DNA of 64,000 nt from Pseudomonadota bacterium (GCA_023431345.1 JAEYWK010000054.1:5699-69698); one strand, 5' to 3'. Counted from the first letter of the stretch, positions 9,387 through 19,381 are shown. Notes: generated by a model not told the origin, from the letters alone. Numbers and translations: made by a program.

Positions 9387-10223
9387 ATGGAAGGCCAGAG
9401 CCCGAAGGTTTTGCTCGAGCGCTATGGCCTTCGGCCCAAGTACAGCTTCGGGCAGAACTTCTTGGCCGACGAGCGGATGGCGGCGCGCATCGCGGAGGCG
9501 TGCGCGGCCGGCGGCGGGAGCGTGATCGAGCTGGGGGCAGGCCTCGGGGCGTTGACCCGGCCGCTCTTGGCGAGCGGCACGAGCTTCGTGCTCGCGGTGG
9601 AGCGCGACCGCGATCTGGTGCCCGCGCTCGCCCGCGAGCTATCGCACGAGGTCGAAGCGGGGCGGCTTTCCATCTTGGAAGAAGACGCGAAGGCGATCGA
9701 CTTCGCGACGGCGCTGGAAGGGCGCCCGCGACCACACGTCGTGGCCGGCAACCTGCCATATCAGATCACCGGACCGCTGCTCGAGAAAGCGGTGCACGCC
9801 GCGCCGAGCATCGAGCGGGCGGTGTTCTTGGTGCAGCTCGAAGTGGCCGATCGCCTGGCGGCGGCGCCGGGCGCCGACGCCTACGGCGCGCTCAGCGTCT
9901 TCGCCCAGCGCGCGTTCGCGGTTCAGCGCGCGTTCGTGATTCGGCGGGGTGCGTTCTACCCGCAGCCCAACGTCGACTCGGCGGTGGTCACGCTGGTGCC
10001 GCGCGGCGCGGGCCCAGAGACGGAGGCGTTTCGTCAGCTGGTTCGCGCAGCCTTTGCGCAACGCCGAAAGAAGCTGAAAAACGCGTGGTCAGGCGTGTTT
10101 TCCTCGCGCTCACTCGACATCGAAGCGTCGGCCGCGCGCGGGCGGATCGACCTGTCCGCGCGGGGCGAGACGCTCGCGGTCGCGGACTTCGAGCGCATGG
10201 CCCAGGAGCTCGAGCGCTCATGA
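9387..10223 (+). CDS. rsmA: 16S rRNA (adenine1518-N6/adenine1519-N6) dimethyltransferase
   Basis: A 278-residue protein of KsgA/RsmA length. The enzyme dimethylates two adjacent adenines near the 3' end of 16S rRNA, late in small-subunit assembly. The SAM-binding motif I is ELGAGLGALT (48-57), the catalytic NLPYQIT (motif IV) is at 122-128, and RRGAFYPQPNVDSAVV is the usual substrate-side loop. The N-terminal GLRPKYSFGQNFLAD is diagnostic. The ATG at 9387 is chosen because the open frame upstream has no family similarity. The lipoprotein gene downstream overlaps it by ATGA. Confidence 0.97.
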   Translation: MEGQSPKVLLERYGLRPKYSFGQNFLADERMAARIAEACAAGGGSVIELGAGLGALTRPLLASGTSFVLAVERDRDLVPALARELSHEVEAGRLSILEEDAKAIDFATALEGRPRPHVVAGNLPYQITGPLLEKAVHAAPSIERAVFLVQLEVADRLAAAPGADAYGALSVFAQRAFAVQRAFVIRRGAFYPQPNVDSAVVTLVPRGAGPETEAFRQLVRAAFAQRRKKLKNAWSGVFSSRSLDIEASAARGRIDLSARGETLAVADFERMAQELERS

Positions 10224-10633
10224 AGCGAGCCTGGCTGCTGCTGCTGGCGCTCGCCGCGTGCGAGCGCGCCCCGAAGAGCGTCGTGCGCGAGGCAGAGTTC
10301 GGCGTCTTCTTCGGCGGTCAGGTGCAGGAGCTGAAGGCGATCCCCAAGCAGCTGGATCCTGCCCGCCAGCGCCACGGCTTCCGGCTCGTGTTCGTGGCCC
10401 CGCTCGACCGCGACCTCAAAGTGAGCTGGGAGATCTCTCTACCGCAGACCGACAAGAACCTGCCCCGGCCCGCGCTCGTCGGCGAGGCGCTGGCTAAGGC
10501 CGGCCAGTCCCAGCTCGACGTGCCGTTCACGTTCCGCCCCGCGGACCCGCTCGGCGACTGGCATGCTCGCGTGACCGTAGACGGGCAAGTCGCCATCGAC
10601 CGCGACTTCAGCGTGACGTCTGCCCCCAAGTAG
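10220..10633 (+). CDS. Small putative lipoprotein
   Basis: A 137-residue protein with a short lipoprotein signal (MKRAWLLLLALAACERA, lipobox Cys14). The mature part contains VREAEFGVFFGGQVQELK and an Ig-like pattern ending WHARVTVDGQVAIDRDFSV, which suggests a small beta-sandwich. It overlaps the rsmA stop by ATGA, so it is co-translated with rsmA. No family was recognised, and no link to rRNA methylation is implied. A 92-bp inverted-repeat structure follows the gene. Confidence 0.75.
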   Translation: MKRAWLLLLALAACERAPKSVVREAEFGVFFGGQVQELKAIPKQLDPARQRHGFRLVFVAPLDRDLKVSWEISLPQTDKNLPRPALVGEALAKAGQSQLDVPFTFRPADPLGDWHARVTVDGQVAIDRDFSVTSAPK

Positions 10634-10645
10634 CGGGCGAGAGGC

Positions 10646-10737
10646 CACAGGAAGGGGGGACCGATGCGGGGACCCGGGTCGCGCTAGCCACCCGGCGGCG
10701 GCAGCGCGATCCCTTCCCATCTTCCCCCCTTCCTGTG
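10646..10737. repeat. Intergenic inverted-repeat structure (92 bp)
   Basis: CACAGGAAGGGGGGA (10646-10660) is the exact reverse complement of TCCCCCCTTCCTGTG (10723-10737). Inside, GGGTCGCGCT (10676-10685) pairs with AGCGCGATCCC (10703-10713) apart from one extra base. The whole space between convergent genes can fold into one long interrupted stem. It may be a bidirectional terminator or a REP/MITE-like extragenic element. Confidence 0.55.
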
Positions 10738-10775
10738 AACCCGCTCGAGTCGCGCAAGCTCGCGCGGCTTCCGCT

Positions 10776-12320
10776 TCAATGCTGCTTTTGAAGCCGTTCG
10801 ACGCGAATTCCGAGGCGCTGCAGGGCGCGCTCACCGCGCTCGCCGGCTAGTTTTTGCCGGAGGGCGAAGGCGTCGCGGACGGCGCGCGCCTTGGGCGATT
10901 CGTCGCTGCTGCTGCCGAGTGACGGCCGGAGCAAGACCCATTTCCAGGTGAGCCCGCGCCGCTTGCGCTCCGCGAGCGCGCGGGAGAGGGCGGGGCGCAG
11001 CGCCTCGTCCGGCGCGTCCGACCACATGTAGATCAAGCTGGGGCGCACGCGCTGCTGTCGCAAGCGCTCCATCAGACGAATCAGCTCCGCGTCGACGCGG
11101 ACGCGCTCCGGATCGACGCGCGCGGGCGAGCTGATGCCGAACGCGGCCAAGTAGCGACGCAGCGAGCGCTCCCGCGGCGTCGGCGCTTGCGTCAAGACGT
11201 CGGCGAACGGGGCGCGGGGCCGCAGCTTCTCCGCTCGGCGCGCGACGCGATCGATCTCGGAGGCTCGCACGTGCGCGGCCAGCGCCGGATCGAGCGGGCG
11301 CATGTGCTCGATCACGCGCAGAGACAGCTCCGCTTCGTCGAGCCCGCTGCGATCGGCGTCCATGCAGCCGGTGACCTGCATCAGCTTCTCGATCAGCCGC
11401 GTAACGTGACTGACCCCGCGCTCCGGCTTTTCGAAGCACAGCGTGCGGGTCCCCACCACCGCCAGGCCCACGCGGTCCCCCGCTTGGCCGTGCCGCAGCG
11501 CCACCGAGGCGACTTGGTCGATGGCGCGGTCGAGCGCGGCTTCTCCGGGCGGCCCCGCCCAGTGGTCGACGGCTGCGTCGAGGATCAGCCACACGACGTC
11601 ACGCTCGTCACGCTCGTATTCGCGGACGAGCAGCACGCCGCGGCGCGCCGACGCCTTCCAAGCGATGCGCCGGAACGGATCCCCGCTGTTGTGCTCGCGT
11701 AGCTCGCGCAGCTCCCCACCTTCGCCGCGTAGGCGGCCCGGGCGCCCCTCGTCCGCCTGTTGCCGGCTGCGCCCGCCGCGCGCCGAGCGCACCAGCAGCG
11801 AGTACGGCGCGGGCATGACCTCGATGCCGAATGGATTGGCGAAGGTGAGCGGCACCTCGAACAAGCTGGGCCCTGACTCCACCTCGAGCGACAGGCCATG
11901 GATGCCGTGGCGACCGACGCGCAGGCCGCGTACGACGAGCGTCACGCGCAGCCGCGTGCCCCCTGGGACCTCGTCCGCTTCGGGGCTGACCTGCACCGAC
12001 AGCTCGGGCGCGGCGACCGCTCGCAGGCCACGAAAGCGCACCGGCGCTGCGTGGCGATTGCGCAGCTCCGCGTGCAGCACCAGCTCCGCGCCGCGAGCGG
12101 CCGTGAGCTTGCGTGTCTCACCGCGCCACAGCATTTCCAAGCCGGCCGCGCGCACGCGGCTCACCCCCAAGCGCGTCAGCGCGCGCGCCACCGCCAAGCC
12201 GAGGACCAGCGCGCCGCCCCACGCGACGACCGGCCCCGACTGCATCAGCAGCCCGCCGATGACGACCAGCATGCCCGACAGGGCCAGGTCCGCGCTCTCG
12301 CGCGTGGGGTGGATCTGCAC
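10776..12320 (-). CDS. DUF58 / von Willebrand A-like membrane protein
   Basis: A 514-residue protein if the GTG at 12320 is used. Two hydrophobic segments lie near the N-terminus (ALSGMLVVIGGLLMQSG, WGGALVLGLAVARAL). The diagnostic DUF58 block reads LREHNSGDPFRRIAWKASAR, followed by VLLVREYERDERDVVWLILDA, which starts the vWA-like fold. DUF58 proteins are usually encoded with MoxR ATPases and act as their partner or client in complex maturation. Here the MoxR gene lies 6 kb away on the same strand. Much longer upstream reading is only open frame opposite the Omp85 gene. The Omp85-like gene diverges 54 bp away, so a shared promoter region is likely. Confidence 0.85.
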   Translation of the reverse strand: MQIHPTRESADLALSGMLVVIGGLLMQSGPVVAWGGALVLGLAVARALTRLGVSRVRAAGLEMLWRGETRKLTAARGAELVLHAELRNRHAAPVRFRGLRAVAAPELSVQVSPEADEVPGGTRLRVTLVVRGLRVGRHGIHGLSLEVESGPSLFEVPLTFANPFGIEVMPAPYSLLVRSARGGRSRQQADEGRPGRLRGEGGELRELREHNSGDPFRRIAWKASARRGVLLVREYERDERDVVWLILDAAVDHWAGPPGEAALDRAIDQVASVALRHGQAGDRVGLAVVGTRTLCFEKPERGVSHVTRLIEKLMQVTGCMDADRSGLDEAELSLRVIEHMRPLDPALAAHVRASEIDRVARRAEKLRPRAPFADVLTQAPTPRERSLRRYLAAFGISSPARVDPERVRVDAELIRLMERLRQQRVRPSLIYMWSDAPDEALRPALSRALAERKRRGLTWKWVLLRPSLGSSSDESPKARAVRDAFALRQKLAGERGERALQRLGIRVERLQKQH

Positions 12321-12374
12321 GCGGGAACGATAGTCCGACTGCGCCGTGCTCGGAAGGGCTAGGCTGGTCGGAAC

Positions 12375-14279
12375 GTGCCGGTCGCGCGCAATCTGCCCGG
12401 GAGCAAGTCGACGGTCGGCCGGATCTGGGAGAGGTGGCTCGTTTGCGGCGCCTTGGCGTTGGCAGCCGCGGCGCAGCCGGCGCTCGCCGCGGCGCTCGAG
12501 CGGTCGGAGCTCGAGGAGCGCAGCGTGACACGCGCGCTCGGCCCCGCTGTCGACCGCGACCCGCATCCGGAAGGCAAGCGCATCGAGAGCGTGGAGATCG
12601 TGCGTTTGGCCGTGTTCGACAGCGACGACCCGATCCCCGACTTCGTCAACGTGCTGCACGCGCAGACCCGCGAGCACGTGATCCGCCGCGAGCTGCTGTT
12701 CTCGGCGGGCGAGGAGTACAGCGCGGAGTTGGTGGAAGAGACGCTGCGCAACCTGCAGCTGATCCCGCAGTTCGGGGTGGTGGTCATCGTCGCGCTCCCG
12801 GGCAAGACGCCGGGCACGGTCCGCGTCGTGGTGATCGTGCGCGACATCTGGAGCTTGCGACTGAACTCGCAGCTGCAAGGCACGCCGACCAACATCACCT
12901 ACCTGTTCCTCAACCCGCTCGAGAACAACCTGTTCGGGTTGCGCGCCCAGCTCGGAGCGCAATTCGTGCTGCAGCCCGACCATTACACGCTGGGCGTGCT
13001 CGGCTCGTATCCGTCCCTGTTCGACAGCGACGTCGACGCCTACGGCGCGGTGAACGTGCACGTGAACACCGAGAGCGGGGAGGCCGAAGGTTCCCTCGGT
13101 AGCTTCGTGTTGCGGCAAGACCTGGTCGCGCTCTCCGACAAATGGGCGTTTCTGGTGGGCGGCGCTTGGTCCTTCGAGCAGACACGCCTGCTCGAGAGCG
13201 GCGGCGTCCGCATCGACTACGGCTGGCCGCCTAGCGCGGAGATCTTCAGCCAGCCGTTTCGGTCGCACGGCGTCCCGATCGTGTACACCACGCACATCAC
13301 GCGCACGGGCGGCGAGCTGTCGCGCTCGTTCGGCACTCGGAACAAGACCGTGCTCACCGGCGGCGTGGAGCTGATTCGGCGGAAGTTCCGCGCCGCTCGC
13401 CCGCCTGACGTGTCCGAGCGCGATTTCGCGGCCTTCGTGCGCGAAGAGGTGCCGGTGAGCGACACGCGTCTCAGCCCGTTCGTGCAGCTCGAGCACAAGG
13501 GCACACGCTACCTCGCCACGCGCGACGTCGAGACGCTCGAGCTGCAAGAGTCGTATCAGCTCGGGCAGATGCTCGCGCTGCGCGTCTACCCGGCGCTGCA
13601 GGCCGCCGTTTCTTCCCGTGATCTGCTCGGGACCGTCGCTTGGCTCGGCTACACCTGGCCGCTCGGTGATGGCCTCGTGCGCGGCGTCGCCAGCTCCAGC
13701 ATCGAGACCGCGAACGACGCCAAGCATCAAGCGCTGGCGCAGGGCGCGCTGCGCGTGATCAGCCCGAAGTATCGCTTCGCGCGGCTGGTGACGGACGTGG
13801 TCGCGGTCTCGACCTACGAAAACTACCTCAATCGCAAGCTGGTGCTCGGGGGCGAGTCGCGGCCGCGCGGCTACATGATCGGCGCGTTTCGCGGCGCGCA
13901 CGCGCTGGCCGCCAGCGCCGAGCTGCGTACCTCGAGCATCGACGTGCTCTCGGCGCGCGTCGGGGCGGTGCTGTTCTACGACGTAGCGGGGGTGGGCAGC
14001 CGCTTCCGCGAGGCGCTATCGACGCGGCACGACCAGCGCGAAGCAGCGGGCTTGCGGCAGTCCTTGGGCATCGGCGCGCGCGTCCTGTTTCCGCAGATCA
14101 ACCGCGCCTCGTTCCGCGTCGATTGGGCCGCTCCGCTCACGCCCGGTCGCGGGCGGAGCCCCGATCGTCCGCTGCCGGGCGCCGTTTACTTCACGTTCGG
14201 CCAGGCCTTCGATCTACCGCGGCTCAAGCTGCCGGAGATCCTCGGCGCGGAGACGACCTTGCTCGATCTCTCGCTGTAG
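12375..14279 (+). CDS. Omp85-like outer-membrane barrel protein
   Basis: A 634-residue secreted protein with an N-terminal signal (hydrophobic LVCGALALAAAAQPALAAA). A single POTRA-like module follows (RIESVEIVRLAVFD, TREHVIRRELLFSAGEEYSA, LRNLQLIPQFGVVVIVA). The rest alternates beta-strand-like segments and ends in a short C-terminal barrel stretch (ETTLLDLSL). BamA and TamA have more POTRA domains, so this is a smaller relative such as those used for lipid or protein export. The GTG start puts the signal at the right place. Partner genes (translocated substrate, TamB-like) are not adjacent. Confidence 0.75.
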   Translation: MPVARNLPGSKSTVGRIWERWLVCGALALAAAAQPALAAALERSELEERSVTRALGPAVDRDPHPEGKRIESVEIVRLAVFDSDDPIPDFVNVLHAQTREHVIRRELLFSAGEEYSAELVEETLRNLQLIPQFGVVVIVALPGKTPGTVRVVVIVRDIWSLRLNSQLQGTPTNITYLFLNPLENNLFGLRAQLGAQFVLQPDHYTLGVLGSYPSLFDSDVDAYGAVNVHVNTESGEAEGSLGSFVLRQDLVALSDKWAFLVGGAWSFEQTRLLESGGVRIDYGWPPSAEIFSQPFRSHGVPIVYTTHITRTGGELSRSFGTRNKTVLTGGVELIRRKFRAARPPDVSERDFAAFVREEVPVSDTRLSPFVQLEHKGTRYLATRDVETLELQESYQLGQMLALRVYPALQAAVSSRDLLGTVAWLGYTWPLGDGLVRGVASSSIETANDAKHQALAQGALRVISPKYRFARLVTDVVAVSTYENYLNRKLVLGGESRPRGYMIGAFRGAHALAASAELRTSSIDVLSARVGAVLFYDVAGVGSRFREALSTRHDQREAAGLRQSLGIGARVLFPQINRASFRVDWAAPLTPGRGRSPDRPLPGAVYFTFGQAFDLPRLKLPEILGAETTLLDLSL

Positions 14280-14533
14280 GCCGCCTGACCCCAGCCTTGA
14301 TTGTGATCGGGCCGGGCGGGAGCGGCTGATCGGGAGCGGTTGCGGGCTCGGACTGGGGGTGGGGTTCGGACGAGCGCCAATTCGCAGACGCCGGTAGCGG
14401 TAGCGTTTGCGGACGAGAGGGCCTGCTTGTCGGTGGGACTCATGCGGAGCGCGCACCCGCTGCGCCAGCGCCGGGTCATGCGGAGCCAAACGGTGGGGCG
14501 CTGGCACACCGGCCGCGCGAGGGGGGGCATGCG

Positions 14534-16282
14534 ATGGCGGGCGGGCGCGGGTCGATCCAAACTGGAGGGTTGACCGGACAAGGCACCCTCGCGCGCGTCC
14601 CTCCGCATCTGCGGCACCTGATCGTGCAGCAAGACTACTCGCGCTACACGGCCATCGACCAGGCGGTGTGGCGCTTCGTGCTGCTGCAGGCGCACGCGCG
14701 GCTCGCGGCCACCGCGCACCCCGCCTACGCGCGCGGGCTCGGGCAGAGCGGCATCTCCGTGGAGCGCATCCCGCGCATCGAGGAGATGGACGCGATGCTC
14801 GCGCCGCTGGGCTGGGGCTGCGTGTGCGTTGACGGCTTCATCCCGCCGCGCGCCTTTCAGGAGCTGCAGTCGCTGTCGATCTTGCCCGTGGCGGCCGACA
14901 TGCGCAGCGCCGAGCACTTGGTCTACACGCCAGCGCCCGACATCATTCACGAGGCGGCGGGGCACGCGCCCATTTTGCCGGAGCCGACCTACGCCGCTTA
15001 CCTCCGGCGCATCGGCGCCGCGGGCGCGCGCGCTTTCACCTTGCCGGAGGACACCCGGGTCGACCGCGCCATCCACGCGCTGTCGGAGATCAAAGAAGCC
15101 GTGAGCGCGTCGGCGGCCGAGGTCGAGCGCGCCGAGCGCGCCCTGGCCGAGGCGTACGCGGGCGTCACACGCACGAGCGAAGCGGCGCGGCTCTCGCGGC
15201 TCTACTGGTGGACGGCCGAGTACGGCTTGGTCGGCACGCCACGCGACTACAAGCTGTACGGCGCGGGCCTGCTCTCTTCGCTGTGGGAGAGCCTGTCTTG
15301 TCACGATCCGCGCGTGGCCAAGCTGCTGCTGACCGCGTCGGCGGGCGGGGTCGACTACGACGTCACCAGGCCGCAACCGCAGCTGTTCGTCACGCCGAGC
15401 TTCGAGCACCTGCACGACGTGCTGGACGCGGTGGTCTCGGAGCTGCCGTCGGTACGGGGCGGGGAAGACGCGATCGCCGAAGCGCTGGCGGCGGCCGAGA
15501 TCTCGACCGTCACCCTCGAAGGCGGGCTGGTGATTCACGGCGTGCTGGGGCAGCGGCTCACGGCCGGTGACCGCTCGTCCTTGCTCGGTTTCCGCGGACG
15601 GGCGCGAGCGGAGCTCGGCGGCGTGCGAGCGGAGCTCAGCGGCGTGGAGGCGGAATCAATCGGTCTGTACGCGCTGCTGGGCCACGCGGGGCAGCTTTCG
15701 CGCGAGCTTTCGGCGGGTCAGTTCGCGCTTTCGCTACCGAGCGGTGCCCGCGTGCGCGGTGAGGCGCGCCTGGTGCAGCGCGGGCCAGGTGACGCCGCCG
15801 CCATCATCGTCGTCGAGCGAGGCGAGCTGTCGCTCGGCACGGACCTGCACGACGTGCTCGCGCCGGGGCAGGTGGTGGTGCTCGCGCCGCGCGCCCTCGG
15901 CGCTCACGCGGGCGCCCCGAGCGATTTCTTTCCGAGCACCGAGCTGCCCGACACCCGCGTGCCGAAGGCGCACTCCATCCCTCCGCGCGAGCACGCCCTG
16001 CTTGCGCTTTACGAATCGGCGCTCGGCGCGCTCAGGGCCGCCCTCGGCGCCGACGTCGTGCCGGTGTTCGAGCGCGTTCATGCACAGCTAGTGACGAGCT
16101 TCCCGCACGACTGGCTGTTGCGCTGGAACCTGCTCGAGAGCCTGTACAAGCTCGGCGCGCCGGGGCCGCTCGCGGAGGCGCTCCACCAAGAGCTCTCGCA
16201 GCTCGAGGCCCACTACGGCTACCGCCAGCCGATCGCGTCGGGTCTCAGCTACCTGTCGCGCTGGGCCTCGGCCGGCAGCTGA
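14534..16282 (+). CDS. Aromatic amino acid hydroxylase (phenylalanine 4-monooxygenase-like), extended
   Basis: A 582-residue pterin-dependent iron monooxygenase. The non-heme iron triad is visible: PDIIHEAAGH gives His139 and His144, and YWWTAEYGLV gives Glu229. LVYTPAPDIIHEAAGHAPIL and YKLYGAGLLSSLWES are typical of the catalytic domain, which fills about residues 100-330. Typical bacterial PhhA is only about 260-300 residues. The remaining C-terminal part (about 330-582) is an extra region of beta-rich then helical character with no recognised family. Likely reaction: phenylalanine to tyrosine using tetrahydrobiopterin and oxygen; tyrosine or tryptophan as substrate cannot be excluded. The ATG at 14534 may be too far upstream. 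Confidence 0.88.
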   Translation: MAGGRGSIQTGGLTGQGTLARVPPHLRHLIVQQDYSRYTAIDQAVWRFVLLQAHARLAATAHPAYARGLGQSGISVERIPRIEEMDAMLAPLGWGCVCVDGFIPPRAFQELQSLSILPVAADMRSAEHLVYTPAPDIIHEAAGHAPILPEPTYAAYLRRIGAAGARAFTLPEDTRVDRAIHALSEIKEAVSASAAEVERAERALAEAYAGVTRTSEAARLSRLYWWTAEYGLVGTPRDYKLYGAGLLSSLWESLSCHDPRVAKLLLTASAGGVDYDVTRPQPQLFVTPSFEHLHDVLDAVVSELPSVRGGEDAIAEALAAAEISTVTLEGGLVIHGVLGQRLTAGDRSSLLGFRGRARAELGGVRAELSGVEAESIGLYALLGHAGQLSRELSAGQFALSLPSGARVRGEARLVQRGPGDAAAIIVVERGELSLGTDLHDVLAPGQVVVLAPRALGAHAGAPSDFFPSTELPDTRVPKAHSIPPREHALLALYESALGALRAALGADVVPVFERVHAQLVTSFPHDWLLRWNLLESLYKLGAPGPLAEALHQELSQLEAHYGYRQPIASGLSYLSRWASAGS

Positions 16283-16362
16283 GCGCTATGGATTGGCTCC
16301 TGTGGCGGTCGCCGCTGGGGTCGGGGTGAGGGAGCGGCGCTCGTGCTACAAGCGCTCGCGTC

Positions 16363-17229
16363 ATGAAGGTCTTGGTCACGGGAGCGAGCGGCCGTTTGGG
16401 CCGAGTGGTGTGCCAGGAGCTGGCGCGCGCGGGCCACGACGTGCGCGCCACCGATCGGCGCTTTGCCGCGCTCGAGGTGCCCCTGACGCTGGCTGATCTG
16501 CGCGAGCCGCTCGCTCCATACCCGCTGCTCGAGGGGCGCGATGCGCTCGTGCACCTCGGCAACATCCCCAACCTCAACGGCGGAGCGGCGCCTCAAGTCG
16601 TGCTGGGCGAGAACACCACCATCAACGCCAACGTGTTTCGCGCCGCGGTCGAGCTCGGGGTCAAGCGCATCGTCTTCGCCAGCTCGCTGCAAGCGATGAT
16701 CCGCCTCGACCATGGGCAACCGTCCGCGGAGCCTCCCTTCGGCATCCCTTACTTCCCGCTCGATGGCGACGCTCCTCCGAACCCCGGCGACAACTTCTAC
16801 GCCCTGAGCAAGGAGTTCGCCGAGCGCACGCTGCGCTTGATGTGTTCGCTCGACCCAGCGCTGACCTGCACCGCCCTGCGCTTCCCGATGCTGGCCGGAG
16901 AATGGTTCACGAACCGGCTTCAGACGCCGCTCCCACCGAGCGGCCTCAACCGGAGCGAGGGCCTGACCTACCTGAAGCTCGACGACGCAGCCCGCGTCGT
17001 GGCGTTGGTCCTCGAGCGCCAACAGCCGGGCTATCACCAGTACTTCCCTGCACAAGCCGTCGAAATCGAGGGCATGCCGGCGGCCGCGGTGATCGCGGAG
17101 CTCTTTCCGCAGACGCCCCTCAACCGCCCGGCCGAATCCATTCACTCGCTGGTCGACCTGTCGGCGCTCGAACGCGACGTGGGATTTCGACCAGGGGCCC
17201 CCCTGACGGTTCGCCTGGAGCGGCGTTAG
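16363..17229 (+). CDS. NAD(P)-dependent epimerase/dehydratase (extended SDR)
   Basis: A 288-residue Rossmann-fold enzyme. The nucleotide-binding motif is GASGRLG (7-13) after MKVLVT, and the catalytic pair is Tyr146/Lys150 in NFYALSKEFAE. VFASSLQAMIR is the usual strand before the active-site Ser. The family includes UDP-sugar epimerases and related dehydrogenases; the substrate is not evident. It lies between the hydroxylase gene and the AraC-type regulator on the same strand. The tandem operators after it suggest that it is not in the same transcript as the regulator. Confidence 0.88.
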   Translation: MKVLVTGASGRLGRVVCQELARAGHDVRATDRRFAALEVPLTLADLREPLAPYPLLEGRDALVHLGNIPNLNGGAAPQVVLGENTTINANVFRAAVELGVKRIVFASSLQAMIRLDHGQPSAEPPFGIPYFPLDGDAPPNPGDNFYALSKEFAERTLRLMCSLDPALTCTALRFPMLAGEWFTNRLQTPLPPSGLNRSEGLTYLKLDDAARVVALVLERQQPGYHQYFPAQAVEIEGMPAAAVIAELFPQTPLNRPAESIHSLVDLSALERDVGFRPGAPLTVRLERR

Positions 17230-17280
17230 AAGCTCCCAGCCTTCTCAAGTTGGTCGCACGCTGGCAGTTCCGGTGGTTTT

Positions 17281-17339
17281 CTGACTGGACGGTCAGAATA
17301 CTAGCTGCTAGTTCTCTCGAACGCTGACTGGACGGTCAG
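17281..17339. promoter_or_regulatory. Tandem operator sites upstream of the AraC-type gene
   Basis: Two identical 16-mers, CTGACTGGACGGTCAG, occupy 17281-17296 and 17324-17339. Their outer five bases on each side are inverted (CTGAC/GTCAG), as in TetR-family operators. They are 43 bp apart, close to four helical turns, so they face the same side of the DNA. Between them lies the perfect palindrome CTAGCTGCTAG (17301-17311). The regulator gene starts 36 bp after the second site, so the block probably covers its promoter. Confidence 0.7.
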
Positions 17340-17374
17340 CTCGGATTCGACCACATTTCCTGTTTATTCGTACG

Positions 17375-18334
17375 ATGCCCACGACAGACGTGCTGACGGA
17401 CGTGCTGGAGACGGTTCGAGTGGGTGCGGCTTGCTACGGACGCGTCGAGGCGGCAGCCCCGTGGGGGTTCGGCGTCGAGGCCGACGAGGAAGACGCGAAG
17501 TTCCACGTCGTGCTGTCGGGCGAGTGCTGGCTCGAGGTCGAGAGGCAGGAGCCCGTCCACTTGCGCGGCGGGGATTTGGTCGCGCTGCCGCATGGCCACG
17601 CTCACGCCTTGCGTGACGTTCCAAGCTCGCCGATTCGCCCGCTGCGCGAGCTGTTCACGGGCTCGAGCGGCAAGTGTCAGGCATCCATCAACGTGGGCGG
17701 CGAGGGCGCCAGCGCGACCCTCGTCACGGGCTCGTTCCATTTCGAAGATCGCCGCAACAATCCGCTGCTTTCGGTGCTGCCGCCCTTGATCGTGCTGCCG
17801 GGAGAGATGAGCCACAACGTGCACTGGCTGGAGCCGACGTTGAAGTTCATCGCGTGCGAAGCGGCCTCGGGGCGTCCCGGCTCGCAGACGGTCGTCAGTC
17901 GCCTGGCGGATGTGCTGTTCATTCAGATCGTGCGCGGCTACTTGGCCTCGCTGCCGCCCGGAGCGAGCGGCTGGCTGGGCGCCTTGGGCGATGCGCAAAT
18001 CGGCTCCGCCCTCGGCTTGATCCATCAGAGCCCTGAGCTCGATTGGACGGTACAGTCGCTGGCGGCGAGGGTGGCCATGTCACGCTCGGCCTTCGCTTCG
18101 CGCTTCGCGCGGCTGGTGGGTGAGCCGCCGCTGGCCTACGTCACGCGTTGGCGCATGCAGAAAGCTGCCGGCCTGCTGCGTCAAAGCAGCGCCACCTTGG
18201 CCGACATCGCCGAGCGCGTGGGCTACGACTCCGAAGCCGCGTTCTCGAAAGCCTTCAAGCGCGCCGTCGGCAGCGCTCCCGGCGCGTACCGAAGGGCCGC
18301 CAAAGCCAGCGTGATCCCCGCGGCAGCAGCATAG
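17375..18334 (+). CDS. AraC-family transcriptional regulator with cupin domain
   Basis: A 319-residue regulator. The N-terminal half (about 1-200) is a cupin_6-type sensor (DVLTDVLETVRVGAACYGRV, APWGFGVEADEEDAKFHVVL, GGDLVALPHGHAHALRDV). The C-terminal double helix-turn-helix covers about 225-310: AARVAMSRSAFASRFARLVG, then LADIAERVGYDSEAAFSKAF, ending in PGAYRR. Such proteins often control reductases or efflux pumps in response to small aromatic or lipophilic molecules. It has two tandem palindromic operators in its upstream region, probably for another repressor or for autoregulation. The ligand is unknown. Confidence 0.93.
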   Translation: MPTTDVLTDVLETVRVGAACYGRVEAAAPWGFGVEADEEDAKFHVVLSGECWLEVERQEPVHLRGGDLVALPHGHAHALRDVPSSPIRPLRELFTGSSGKCQASINVGGEGASATLVTGSFHFEDRRNNPLLSVLPPLIVLPGEMSHNVHWLEPTLKFIACEAASGRPGSQTVVSRLADVLFIQIVRGYLASLPPGASGWLGALGDAQIGSALGLIHQSPELDWTVQSLAARVAMSRSAFASRFARLVGEPPLAYVTRWRMQKAAGLLRQSSATLADIAERVGYDSEAAFSKAFKRAVGSAPGAYRRAAKASVIPAAAA

Positions 18335-18418
18335 CTCACGCTACGGATCGTCTGGCACGGCCGGGCACGGGGACGCCCGAGCGGTTTCATTTCGACCGCT
18401 GACCGCCGACCGCCGAGA

Positions 18419-19380
<962 letters not shown>

Positions 19381-19381
<1 letters not shown>

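Noticed and set aside
12321..13901. An N-terminal extension of the DUF58 frame
   Set aside because: It lies opposite the Omp85-like gene and has antisense composition; the DUF58 similarity begins near the GTG at 12320.
18355..18385. GGCACGG/GGGCACGGGGAC, similar to the IS-like element ends
   Set aside because: Only a few bases match, without the GTAAACG or GTCCCT parts, so chance in GC-rich DNA is enough.
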